A stretch of 11,073 bases of DNA from Treponema sp. UBA4232 (GTDB taxonomy: Bacteria > Spirochaetota > Spirochaetia > Treponematales > Treponemataceae), in assembly GCA_002396325.1 (NCBI GenBank), contig DGXM01000172.1, positions 1-11,073 of the forward strand. The letters run 5' to 3'. Position 1 is the first letter of the stretch; each line of letters starts with the position of its first letter. Below, piece after piece: positions 1-6,486 of this stretch. The translations under genes and the position numbers were made by a program. The notes under the pieces were generated by a model, which had not been told where the DNA came from, did no database searches, and worked only from the letters and a program-made list of their open reading frames with translations.

Positions 1-2
1 TC

Positions 3-200
3 CTTCCAATAGTTGATTCCGCTCGTTCAATCATTGGTATTCAGGCTTTATATATTTATGCATTGCCAGAGGAAAATTTGATAAAGCATTATAGAACATT
101 TGGTTTTGATCGACTTGAAAAAGAAGAAGAACAGTTCGTTCATTCGCATGTAAAACCAAAGTACGATGACGGCTGCATCTTCATGTACCAGATGCTGTAG
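3..200 (+). CDS. GNAT-like N-acetyltransferase, C-terminal fragment (cut by window edge)
   Basis: An open frame enters from the left edge and stops at TAG 198-200, giving 65 residues with no start codon in the window. The residues read like the end of a GNAT fold: a hydrophobic strand (IQALYIYAL), then an acidic helix start and the motif KHYRTFGF, which matches the family's 'FYEKxGF' signature near the acetyl-CoA pocket, and a last strand ending FMYQML. In the family this domain moves an acetyl group from acetyl-CoA to an amine. The substrate cannot be told. Small GNAT proteins with this kind of C-terminus include tRNA-acetylating toxins of the TacT type, but the partner antitoxin gene would lie outside the window, so this is only a possibility. 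Its base composition is more A+T-rich than the genes to the right. Confidence 0.55.
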   Translation, partial: LPIVDSARSIIGIQALYIYALPEENLIKHYRTFGFDRLEKEEEQFVHSHVKPKYDDGCIFMYQML

Positions 201-223
201 TTGTCCGCAAGGGCATTTGAAAT

Positions 224-261
224 AACACACACCACACCCCCGGGGGACTTTTTTGTGTGTT
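224..261. terminator. Nested palindrome after the GNAT gene, possible terminator
   Basis: AACACACA (224-231) and TGTGTGTT (254-261) form an eight-base inverted repeat. Inside it lies the perfect palindrome CCCCCGGGGG (237-246), followed by ACTTTTTT. It starts 23 bases after the GNAT stop codon. The GC core plus T-run could terminate transcription of that gene, although the core can form only about three base pairs as RNA and the outer stem places the T-run inside the loop. A second weak A+T stem (ATTTAC 278-283 with GTAAAT 293-298) follows. Placement supports a terminator; the fold is not classical. Confidence 0.35.
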
Positions 262-316
262 GATTAAAATTTTAAAGATTTACGCTTTTTTTGTAAATTC
301 CCAATTAAACTCGAAA

Positions 317-640
317 TTCGGACTTTTCACGAGAGATGCTGAAACAAGTTCAGCATGACATTGCTTCGTTCGGCGTGACATTTCCCTGTCATCCAGAACC
401 CTCCACTATCGTCATCCCGAACTTGCCACTACTGTCATCCCGAACTTGCCACTACTGTCATCCCGAACTTGATTCGGGATCTCTTTTACCGAGAGATGCT
501 GAAACAAGTTCAGCATGACATTGCTTCGTTCAGCGTGACATTGCTTCGTTCGGCGTGACATTTCCCCGTCATCCAGAACCCGCCACTACTGTCATCCCGA
601 ACTTGATTCGGGATCTCTTTTTCACGAGGGATGCTGAAAC
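317..640 (-). repeat. Left palindrome-repeat array (minus orientation)
   Basis: This fills the gap between the GNAT fragment and the solute-binding gene. Two hairpin types occur. Type B has arms ATCCCGAA and TTCGGGAT. Type A has arms ATGCTGAA and TTCAGCAT. A full B (457-483), a short spacer and a full inverted A (493-519) form one complete pair. A lone A' lies at 333-359, and a full B (591-617) is followed by a truncated A' (626-640). Around them are half-units: B-type 23-base units begin at 388, 411, 434 and 568, and 20-base A-type half-units lie at 360-379, 520-539 and 540-559. Short open frames across it are translations of repeat and not genes. The order is the reverse complement of the two other arrays in the window. 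Confidence 0.9.
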
Positions 641-661
641 GACTTTTATTTCCGTCTGCTC

Positions 662-1906
662 TTATTCATTGCTGTTCATTTTTATTTCGGTAACGGTACC
701 GATTTGACCAAGCTGAAGATATTCACGGATTTGCGCGGCAAAGACTGCGATGTCGTCTTCTGAAATGAAGGCTGCTTCCTGAAGCGTGGTTACGGGACCT
801 GCGACTGCACTTGCTGCATAAAAACGTGCGTCGTCGGCAAGAATGTCGAATGTTCCTGCGCGGGAAGAGACTGGAGTAAGCTGCGTTACGTTTGAAAGCT
901 GTTCCTGGATGTCGGCACTGACGAGAATCTTTGCGAGCTGAGTGTATTTTTTGTTGGTTTTGTTCATGAAAAGAACGACTGCCGGAGCCACAAGTGCCCT
1001 GTCGTCCCTGGCCTCGAAAGGTGGAAATCTGTACGACTCGTATCCGTTTGCTATCTGCATTGGAAGCGTGCGGTAATAAGAAAGAGGCATGAAAGTTCCG
1101 TAAGTGTATTTGTATTGCATAAGTGAAATCAAATCGTTTTCAGGAAGATTGTACCATGCGGCTGGAATGATTCCTTCGTTCTGCCACTGCCGGATTAAAT
1201 CGAGTGCATCGGCGAATGAGACTACCACCCCGGCGGAATCCTTTGAAAGCTCCATGTTCATCAAGGAACTGATGTCCTTGCTTTTTGCCAGTTCTGCGCA
1301 CAATTTTTTGTATCCTGAGCCGCCGACCACGCTTTCTGTTACCGCTGAAACAAATGCGAAAAAATGGTCGTTGTTTTTTCCGGCACAGAAAAGCGGAAAT
1401 GAGTAGTCCGCGGCGGATTCAACGTTGGACTCAAGTCTGGAAAGTGTTTCCGGAATCGGAAGACCGTTCTTTTTCGAAGCCGTGCGTTCGTAAAAGGCGG
1501 CCTCATGGTCGTAGAGCAGCGGAAGGTACACATATTTTTCTCCGCGGAGTCCCGCGCGGCTCAAGGATGTGGGCATGCTGTTGTAAAGGTTTGCTGGAAG
1601 TTCCTTTGCGTTTTTGGAAAGTGCATCGGCCCTGGCTCCGTTCCATGTAATCACCATATTGTAGCTGGAGGCAAGTTCTGTGACTTTTCCAACGGAACCT
1701 TCAAGTTCAATGAACGAAACTTTTCCATTGTAATTGGATTCAATCTGCGACTTCAATGCCGACATCACATTTTCCGGAACACGGTAAAACGCCACGCTCA
1801 AAGTCCGTGCACTGAAAATGGACACAATCAAAATGAGCGCAATCAGCATGAAAACCAAAGCCGCCCCCGCCGCAATCAGCACTTTATGAATTTTTTTCAG
1901 AGCCAT
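662..1906 (-). CDS. Membrane-anchored extracellular solute-binding-like protein
   Basis: The product has 414 residues, the usual size of family 1 (maltose/sugar type) ABC solute-binding proteins. Residues 1-8 are basic and about 9-32 form one long hydrophobic segment without a lipobox cysteine, so the protein is probably held to the inner membrane by an uncleaved anchor and not by lipid. The rest looks like a two-lobe binding protein: an early strand (LSVAFYRVPE), YVYLPLLYDHEAAFYER near residue 130, resembling the family's hinge segment, then 'GLPIPETLSRLE' (family: 'G...P.TWdEl'). A frame extends 24 codons further upstream, but that stretch contains the promoter, and GAGGCGGG lies just before the ATG at 1904-1906, so the inner start is chosen. 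No permease or ATPase gene is adjacent. The ligand is unknown and the family call rests on pattern only. Confidence 0.65.
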   Translation of the reverse strand: MALKKIHKVLIAAGAALVFMLIALILIVSIFSARTLSVAFYRVPENVMSALKSQIESNYNGKVSFIELEGSVGKVTELASSYNMVITWNGARADALSKNAKELPANLYNSMPTSLSRAGLRGEKYVYLPLLYDHEAAFYERTASKKNGLPIPETLSRLESNVESAADYSFPLFCAGKNNDHFFAFVSAVTESVVGGSGYKKLCAELAKSKDISSLMNMELSKDSAGVVVSFADALDLIRQWQNEGIIPAAWYNLPENDLISLMQYKYTYGTFMPLSYYRTLPMQIANGYESYRFPPFEARDDRALVAPAVVLFMNKTNKKYTQLAKILVSADIQEQLSNVTQLTPVSSRAGTFDILADDARFYAASAVAGPVTTLQEAAFISEDDIAVFAAQIREYLQLGQIGTVTEIKMNSNE

Positions 1907-1942
1907 ATTCCCGCCTCGTTTGAATTCCGAAATTGTTTTAAA

Positions 1943-1971
1943 ATTATATAATGTATGGAAGATTTTTTCAA
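1943..1971 (-). promoter_or_regulatory. Sigma-70 promoter of the solute-binding-like gene
   Basis: On the minus strand TTGAAA (1971-1966) and a perfect TATAAT (1948-1943) are separated by exactly 17 bases. The start of transcription should fall near 1936, giving a leader of about 30 bases that carries the GAGGCGGG ribosome site. The promoter lies inside the longer open frame, which is the main reason for placing the start codon at 1906. Confidence 0.85.
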
Positions 1972-1988
1972 GATTCATGTGAACGTAT

Positions 1989-2043
1989 CATGGAAATCAG
2001 TTTGTCAAACGCCGGAGCTGTCCTAAAAAAATTGTCATGGGGA
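1989..2043. repeat. Array leader sequence, copy 1
   Basis: About 55 bases beginning CATGGAAATCAGTTTGT and ending ATTGTCATGGGGA are shared, with a few substitutions and short indels, with 9335-9387. In both places the sequence stands at the left border of a palindrome-repeat array and begins 17-20 bases upstream of the -35 box of a leftward gene. At 9335 its first 17 bases are one terminal inverted repeat of a closed unit. Here no matching inverted copy was found on the right side of the array. Confidence 0.75.
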
Positions 2044-2082
2044 GCCATGTCAAAAGAAGCCATGTCATGCTGAACGAAGCCT

Positions 2083-2319
2083 GTCATGCTGAACGTGGTT
2101 GCATGCAACCGAATTCAGCATCTCTTGTACAGGGGAGATCCCGAATCAAGTTCGGGATGACGGTAGTGGCAGCGGGCCCGGGATGGCGGTGGTGGCAGGC
2201 CGGGATGACGTGTGTCATGCCAAACGAAGCCTGTCATGCTGAACGAAGCAATGTCATGCTGAACTCGATTCAGCATCTCTTGTACAGGGGAGATCCCGAA
2301 TCAAGTTCGGGATGACGGT
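2083..2319 (+). repeat. Long direct duplication, copy 1 (237 bases)
   Basis: It matches 2601-2837 at a constant offset of 518 bases with no indels. I count four substitutions, all in the two short spacers between the paired hairpins (near 2129-2132 and 2281-2285). It contains two hairpin pairs and the tail units between them. Confidence 0.85.
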
Positions 2320-2600
2320 GGCAGCGGGCCTGGGATGACGGGGGAATCATGCGGAACGGAGCTGTGTCATGCCGAACGGAGCCTGTCATGCCGAACGAAG
2401 CCTGTCATGCCGAACGAAGCCTGTCATGCTGAACTCGATTCAGCATCTCCTGCACAAGGGAGATCCCGAATCAAGTTCGGGATGACGGTGCGGCAGGCCG
2501 GGATGACGGTGGTTGCGGACCTGGGATGACGGTGGTTGCGGACCCGGGATGACGGTAGTGGCAGGGCCGGGACGATGTGTGTCATGCGGAACGGAGCCGT

Positions 2601-2837
2601 GTCATGCTGAACGTGGTTGCATGCAACCGAATTCAGCATCTCTTGTGCCGGGGAGATCCCGAATCAAGTTCGGGATGACGGTAGTGGCAGCGGGCCCGGG
2701 ATGGCGGTGGTGGCAGGCCGGGATGACGTGTGTCATGCCAAACGAAGCCTGTCATGCTGAACGAAGCAATGTCATGCTGAACTCGATTCAGCATCTCTTA
2801 TGCAGGGGAGATCCCGAATCAAGTTCGGGATGACGGT
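2601..2837 (+). repeat. Long direct duplication, copy 2 (237 bases)
   Basis: Second copy of the 237-base block at 2083-2319, about 98 percent identical by reading. The sequence between the copies (2320-2600) is made of the same units in a different arrangement, so the duplication probably arose by recombination within the array. Confidence 0.85.
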
Positions 2838-2897
2838 AGTGGCAGCGGGCCCGGGATGACGGTAGTGGCAGCGGGCAGGGGATGATCCTGCATGTTA

Positions 2898-2964
2898 GCC
2901 CCGATTGCAGCAGGGCCGGAGGCCGCCCGTAGGGCCGAGCTGCGGAAAGCGGGAGAAACGGGGC
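2898..2964. repeat. GC-rich stem-loop element beyond the middle array
   Basis: An outer stem GCCCCG (2898-2903) with CGGGGC (2959-2964) encloses a second stem GCAGC (2907-2911) with GCTGC (2939-2943), and an inner GGGC/GCCC stem. Conserved-looking blocks AGCCCCGATTGCAGC and GCTGCGGAAAGCGGG flank a variable-looking centre. It does not belong to the A/B hairpin family and lies between the array and the rrf2 promoter. I have an impression of similar dispersed hairpins in other bacterial genomes but cannot verify this here. The remaining bases up to 3055 show nothing I can name. Confidence 0.5.
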
Positions 2965-3055
2965 ATGGGTGGAATTGAAAAGCGGATGAACGGTTCGATG
3001 AGGCCTGTGCTCCGGATTTTTCTGCTGAACGGCTCTTCTGCCTGCTTCGATATTT

Positions 3056-3097
3056 CCTATTTTTTTACTAGACAAAGGTGCTAATTCGTTGTATATT
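3056..3097 (+). promoter_or_regulatory. Promoter of the Rrf2 gene with possible operator
   Basis: TAGACA (3069-3074) and TATATT (3092-3097) are 17 bases apart. The expected first transcribed base is 3104, the A of the ATG, so the mRNA is predicted to be leaderless. On the opposite strand 3056-3070 reads TAGTAAAAAAATAGG, which matches the cysK leader sequence TAGTAAACCTATGGG at 11 of 15 positions. It overlaps the -35 box, where a repressor would block the polymerase. The operator part is tentative. Confidence 0.6.
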
Positions 3098-3103
3098 AAA
3101 AAT

Positions 3104-3541
3104 ATGAAGATTTCAACCCGTGGTCGTTACGCATTACGCTTTATGATTGATTTGGCCCAGCATGCCAGTTCTGAATATACATCTTTGAGGGATATTTCGC
3201 GCCGACAGGAAATCAGTGTGAAATATCTGGAGCAGATTACGTCGCTTTTGAGTAAATTCGGTCTTTTGCTGAGTGTGAGGGGGCCTCAGGGTGGGTACAA
3301 ACTTGCGAAAAAGCCTTCTGAATATACGGTCGGCGAGATTCTGAGGATTACCGAGGGGGATTTGGCTCCGGTGGCCTGTTTGACCACGCCTGAAAATACC
3401 TGTCCCCGTAAGGAGAATTGTGCGACTCTTTCGCTGTGGGAAGGGCTTTCGAAAGTGATTAATGATTATCTGGATAGCAAGAGCCTGGAAGATTTGGTTT
3501 CTTTGGTGCGCGGCGAGGATTGCATCGAGTATTGCATCTGA
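3104..3541 (+). CDS. Rrf2-family transcriptional regulator (IscR/CymR-like)
   Basis: The product of 145 residues opens with the classic Rrf2 start MKISTRGRYALRFMIDLA. A winged helix-turn-helix covers about residues 1-65, with TSLRDISRRQEISVKYLEQI as the recognition region and RGPQGGYKLAK as the wing. Cysteines 92, 100 and 106 lie where IscR has its iron-sulfur ligands (92, 98, 104 in E. coli), so Fe-S sensing is likely, although the first gap is two residues longer. Two more cysteines (140, 144) sit at the extreme C-terminus and are unusual. The gene ends 86 bases before cysK, which suggests control of cysteine supply, as with CymR in Firmicutes. The ATG at 3104 is preferred on family grounds; a TTG at 3089 with AAAGGTG before it would add five residues but overlaps the -10 box. 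Confidence 0.88.
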   Translation: MKISTRGRYALRFMIDLAQHASSEYTSLRDISRRQEISVKYLEQITSLLSKFGLLLSVRGPQGGYKLAKKPSEYTVGEILRITEGDLAPVACLTTPENTCPRKENCATLSLWEGLSKVINDYLDSKSLEDLVSLVRGEDCIEYCI

Positions 3542-3561
3542 TTTTAATGTTTTGATTTTTG

Positions 3562-3590
3562 TTGACAACGGCGGGGTCTTGTGTTATTCT
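3562..3590 (+). promoter_or_regulatory. Sigma-70 promoter of cysK
   Basis: A consensus TTGACA (3562-3567) is followed after exactly 17 bases by TATTCT (3585-3590). Transcription should begin near 3597, leaving a leader of about 31 bases. cysK therefore has its own promoter after the end of rrf2, although read-through from rrf2 is not excluded because no terminator is visible between them. Confidence 0.85.
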
Positions 3591-3597
3591 GAAAACA

Positions 3598-3624
3598 TAG
3601 TAAACCTATGGGTATTAGGAGGTT
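3598..3624 (+). promoter_or_regulatory. Candidate Rrf2 operator and ribosome-site hairpin in the cysK leader
   Basis: TAGTAAACCTATGGG (3598-3612) starts at the predicted transcription start and resembles, on the other strand, the sequence over the rrf2 -35 box. It contains the inverted repeat ATAG/CTAT. AACCT (3603-3607) can also pair with AGGTT (3620-3624), or CCTA with TAGG (3616-3619), which would cover part of the AGGAGG ribosome site at 3617-3622. Either protein or RNA control is possible; neither is proven. Confidence 0.4.
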
Positions 3625-3627
3625 GTT

Positions 3628-4563
3628 ATGGCAGGTAAAATTGCAAAGAGCGTTACTGATTTGGTTGGAAATACTCCGCTTCTGGAGGTTGCCAATATAG
3701 AGAAGAAATTCGGATTGAATGCACGTGTGCTTGTGAAATTGGAATATTTCAATCCGGCGGGAAGTGTGAAAGACCGTGTTGCAAAGGCTATGATTGATGA
3801 CGCACTTAAGGAAGGGAAGATTACGAAGGATTCCGTGATAATAGAGCCTACTTCAGGAAACACTGGAATCGGTCTTGCGTCTGTGGCGGCCAGTTACGGT
3901 ATGAGATGCATTTTGACTATGCCTGAAACAATGTCCGTGGAGCGCCGTTCGATTTTGAAGGCTTACGGTGCGGAGATTGTGCTTACCGAGGGTGCATTGG
4001 GAATGAAGGGGGCCGTTGAAAAGGCTGAGGAACTTTCACGCACGATTCCAGGGGCGTTCATTCCCGGTCAGTTTGAGAATCCTGTGAATCCGCTTATCCA
4101 CTACCAGACGACAGGTCCCGAGATTTGGAATGATGCAGACGGCAAGGTGGATGTTTTTGTTGCGGGAGTCGGAACCGGCGGCACACTTTCGGGCGTGGGA
4201 AAATACCTGCGTGAGAAAAATCCTTCCGTGAAGATTTATGCAATGGAGCCTGCCTCAAGTCCTCTGCTTTCTGAAGGACATGCCGGTTCGCACAAAATCC
4301 AGGGCATCGGCGCGAATTTTGTTCCGAAGATTTTGGACACCGGGATTTACGACGGCATTATCACCGTGAAAAACGAGGATGCGTTTGAGATTGGCCGCGA
4401 AATGGGACGCACGGAAGGCATTTTGGTGGGAATCTCTTCCGGTGCCGCTTTATGGGCCGCAATCGACCTGGCGAAAAAGCCTGAAAACAAGGGAAAGACG
4501 ATTGTGGCGCTTCTTCCTGACACAGGAGACCGCTATCTTTCAACTCCGATGTTCCAGGACTGA
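3628..4563 (+). CDS. cysK: Cysteine synthase (O-acetylserine sulfhydrylase)
   Basis: This PLP enzyme replaces the acetate of O-acetylserine with sulfide to give cysteine, in the cytoplasm. Its 311 residues are the normal length. Visible hallmarks, in order: VGNTPLLE (13-20), the PLP lysine K48 in NPAGSVKDR, the substrate loop TSGNTG (75-80), QFENPVNPLIHYQTTGPEIW (148-167), the phosphate-binding loop GTGGTLSG (182-189), and GISSGAA with PDTGDRY near the end. All key residues are present. AGGAGG stands six bases before the ATG. The gene has its own strong promoter and follows an Rrf2 regulator; in Firmicutes the Rrf2 protein CymR works as a complex with CysK, so a similar regulatory pair is an attractive inference. 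The CysK rather than CysM assignment rests on overall resemblance. Confidence 0.95.
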   Translation: MAGKIAKSVTDLVGNTPLLEVANIEKKFGLNARVLVKLEYFNPAGSVKDRVAKAMIDDALKEGKITKDSVIIEPTSGNTGIGLASVAASYGMRCILTMPETMSVERRSILKAYGAEIVLTEGALGMKGAVEKAEELSRTIPGAFIPGQFENPVNPLIHYQTTGPEIWNDADGKVDVFVAGVGTGGTLSGVGKYLREKNPSVKIYAMEPASSPLLSEGHAGSHKIQGIGANFVPKILDTGIYDGIITVKNEDAFEIGREMGRTEGILVGISSGAALWAAIDLAKKPENKGKTIVALLPDTGDRYLSTPMFQD

Positions 4564-4620
4564 TTCTGACCTGAGGACGGCGGTTTTGTGAAAATCAGCT
4601 GCGGAAACAGGTTGTAAAAA

Positions 4621-5541
4621 TCAAAGGAAGAATTTTACCTGAAGGCCGGTGGGAAGCGCTTGGATTGAGAGCGACTTGCCATTGGCCTTTGCTGATTTTG
4701 AAATATTCGTGAAAAGCGTGTGCACAAACGGGATTCCTAATCCTATGGCGGTTCCAATTGCCGCGCCTGTGAGTACGTCGGTGAAGAAGTGACTTCCTCC
4801 CGTCATTCTGAAAATCGCCGTGGTCAGGGCAAGTCCGTAGCTGGTTGCAATGACCGGTATTTTCCACGCTGACCGTGGATAGTACTTGCAGAAAGTGTAT
4901 GTCATAAAGGCCGCGCTCATGAAAGTGTTCATTGTGTGTCCGCTGGGCATTGAAAATTCAAAGTCGTGGTATTTTATTGCACGCGTGTTGTATCCTTCGA
5001 AATACATATAGGGCCGCACTCTGAGTATGAAAATCTTCATGAAGTTTTTTATTGCCTGTACAGCCATGAGACTTTCGGCGTACATCAGGCTTACGGTGAT
5101 TCCGTCGTATGCCGGGAGATTTTTGAAAAGAAACTCAAGTCCGTAGGTGACGACGGGAAGGGCTGCGATGTCGAGAATTTCAAAGACGGTTCCGAATACG
5201 TCCAGGGTTTTGTTGTAGGGGGTCATTGCCCATCTGTCTATGGCCGGCACTTGAGAGGAATCGTAAAGGGTTCCGTTGAAGTCCGGGTAGGTTTTGTTGA
5301 CTTTGAAGACCAGTGATGTAATCCACGCGGCAGCGGTACCACCTGCAATGAGGGAGTCGCCGAGGATGTTCATGCTGAAAGGGCTTGGGGCGTAACGGCT
5401 CACGCACATTTCCTCGTCCGAGATTGGCCTTGACCAGATGCCGTCTTCTTCGATGAACACAATCTTCGGGGCGGCAAAAAGCTGAGGGCTGAGTATGAGA
5501 AGTGCCGACACTGCGATAATGATTTTTTTGATTGATTTCAT
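4621..5541 (-). CDS. Secreted PAP2-family phosphatase
   Basis: The product has 306 residues with an N-terminal signal peptide (basic MKSIKK, hydrophobic 7-23, likely cut after LFA at about 23). All three PAP2 phosphatase motifs are present: K169-x6-R176-P177, PSGH at 199-202, and R245-x5-H251-x3-D255, where H202, H251 and D255 are the expected catalytic group. Several hydrophobic segments (about 60-80, 120-140, 205-220, 228-245, 258-278) fit a membrane-embedded fold whose active site faces the periplasm. Family members remove phosphate from lipids such as undecaprenyl pyrophosphate, phosphatidate or lipid A; the substrate cannot be chosen here. An upstream in-frame ATG (5554-5556) overlaps the AGGAGG ribosome site, so the second ATG is the start. 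It lies 18 bases behind the SpoU methyltransferase gene and is probably co-transcribed. Confidence 0.85.
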   Translation of the reverse strand: MKSIKKIIIAVSALLILSPQLFAAPKIVFIEEDGIWSRPISDEEMCVSRYAPSPFSMNILGDSLIAGGTAAAWITSLVFKVNKTYPDFNGTLYDSSQVPAIDRWAMTPYNKTLDVFGTVFEILDIAALPVVTYGLEFLFKNLPAYDGITVSLMYAESLMAVQAIKNFMKIFILRVRPYMYFEGYNTRAIKYHDFEFSMPSGHTMNTFMSAAFMTYTFCKYYPRSAWKIPVIATSYGLALTTAIFRMTGGSHFFTDVLTGAAIGTAIGLGIPFVHTLFTNISKSAKANGKSLSIQALPTGLQVKFFL

Positions 5542-5559
5542 AAAGTCCTCCTGCAATTT

Positions 5560-6330
5560 TTAGGAACGGGAAAGTTCGTACAGAATGATTGAGGCCGCCT
5601 GTGCCACGTTCAGACTGTCCACCGCGGGTTTCCCGTCTTTGCCGCCTGCAAACGGAATCAGCACAAGATGGTCCGTGTTTTCCCTGACTTCTTTTGATAT
5701 GCCCTGTTCCTCGTTTCCAAGTACAATCAGTGCTGGCAGGTTGCCGCAAATGGATTTCAGGTTTCTGATGGATTCCTTTGCGTCAAGAGCAGTCCCGATT
5801 CTTGCCATTTTTCCTTTCATTGCTGACAGAAGTTTGGGAATGGAACGGATTGAATATATGTTCACGAATTCCATGCCGCCTTCAGCCACTCTGTAGGAAC
5901 TTGTTGTTACTGAAGACTGAGACTCGTCCATAGGAATCACAATGTTTTTGATGCCGAAGAATGCTGCACTGCGGACTATGGCTCCCAGATTGTTTGCGTT
6001 GCCGACTCTGTCCAAAAGAACCGCGCTTTCTTTGTTTTCTATCCAGCGGTCCGTCACATCGGTGTTGAGCGGCATGATGTACGGTGTTTCAATCATCGCA
6101 ACCACTCCCTGATGGTGAACCGAACCGCAGAGTTTTTCCAGTTCGGAAATGTCTTTCACTTGGTTGTACGGTTTTTTCGCAGCAGCCATTTTTTTGCAGA
6201 GGCCTCCGAACTGGGGCGCACGTTCCGGTGAAAAATACAGACGGGTAATCCTCTGCCAATTCATTTTCTCAAGAAGTTTGACTGCCGCAAAACCGCAGAC
6301 CGCAAGCTCATCGTTTCTGGTGTTCTTCAT
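5560..6330 (-). CDS. SpoU/TrmH-family RNA 2'-O-ribose methyltransferase
   Basis: This 256-residue protein has the size and layout of SpoU enzymes, which methylate ribose 2'-OH groups in tRNA or 23S rRNA using SAM. An N-terminal substrate-binding region (1-80, with HHQGVVAMIE at 72-81) is followed by the knotted catalytic domain: motif 1 LLDRVGNANNLGAIVRSA (105-122, R120), motif 2 VLGNEEQGIS (203-212), and motif 3 IPFAGG...SLNVAQAA (225-246). Between the IP and SLNV parts of motif 3 there are about six more residues (GGKDGKPAVD) than in typical TrmH. The target nucleotide is unknown. It heads an operon with the PAP2 gene, with no obvious functional link. The ATG follows a -10 box by six bases and has no ribosome site in range. 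Confidence 0.88.
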   Translation of the reverse strand: MKNTRNDELAVCGFAAVKLLEKMNWQRITRLYFSPERAPQFGGLCKKMAAAKKPYNQVKDISELEKLCGSVHHQGVVAMIETPYIMPLNTDVTDRWIENKESAVLLDRVGNANNLGAIVRSAAFFGIKNIVIPMDESQSSVTTSSYRVAEGGMEFVNIYSIRSIPKLLSAMKGKMARIGTALDAKESIRNLKSICGNLPALIVLGNEEQGISKEVRENTDHLVLIPFAGGKDGKPAVDSLNVAQAASIILYELSRS

Positions 6331-6336
6331 ATTGAC

Positions 6337-6365
6337 AGTATATTGTAGATTCGATTCCTTTTCAA
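6337..6365 (-). promoter_or_regulatory. Promoter of the SpoU-PAP2 operon, predicted leaderless
   Basis: On the minus strand TTGAAA (6365-6360) and TATACT (6342-6337) are 17 bases apart. Six bases separate the -10 box from the ATG at 6330, so transcription should begin at or next to the start codon. The only GGA-rich stretch upstream (AAAGGAAT) lies inside the promoter spacer and cannot be in the mRNA. Confidence 0.75.
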
Positions 6366-6486
6366 CAGGTGAGATTTATAAAAAAACGATGTGCAGGGAA
6401 AAGAAATTGTTTTGAAAGTCTTTCCGCTTCCGGGTTTGGCGAAGGTGATGCAGATGCAAAGCGTTTTTCTGAGGTTTTCTTTCGGC

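Larger units (their letters stand above)
2044..2880 (+). repeat. Middle palindrome-repeat array, five hairpin pairs
   Basis: This makes up most of the gene-free stretch 1979-3103. It holds five complete A-then-inverted-B hairpin pairs: A/B' at 2083-2124/2135-2161, 2253-2279/2290-2316, 2423-2449/2460-2486, 2601-2642/2653-2679 and 2771-2797/2808-2834. Each pair is preceded by half-units of about 18-20 bases of the type GTCATGCTGAACGAAGC and is followed by G-rich tail units of the type GGGATGACGGTAGTGGCAG. Half-units vary at one or two places (TGCTGAAC, TGCCGAAC, TGCGGAAC). Several open frames of 60-100 codons cross the array only because the repeats lack stops; they have no ribosome site and their peptides are repeat translations. 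Confidence 0.92.

Noticed and set aside
48..230. Minus-strand 60-codon open frame
   Set aside because: It is antisense to the GNAT end, has a poly-phenylalanine run that mirrors a GAA/AAA-rich stretch, and has no family resemblance.
388..483. Regular 23-base spacing suggesting a CRISPR array
   Set aside because: There are no unique spacers; the units are back to back and are half copies of the B hairpin. No cas genes are present.
336..518. 60-codon open frame in the left array
   Set aside because: It lies wholly within palindrome repeats and has no ribosome site.
1907..1978. 24-codon N-terminal extension of the solute-binding-like protein
   Set aside because: It contains the perfect TTGAAA-17-TATAAT promoter, while a good ribosome site precedes the inner ATG and directly gives a normal membrane anchor.
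2037..2833. Open frames of 60-106 codons across the middle array on both strands
   Set aside because: Their peptides are direct translations of the repeat units (for example repeated CHAER and PNSI-type runs), they lack ribosome sites, and the same peptide recurs wherever the DNA repeat recurs.
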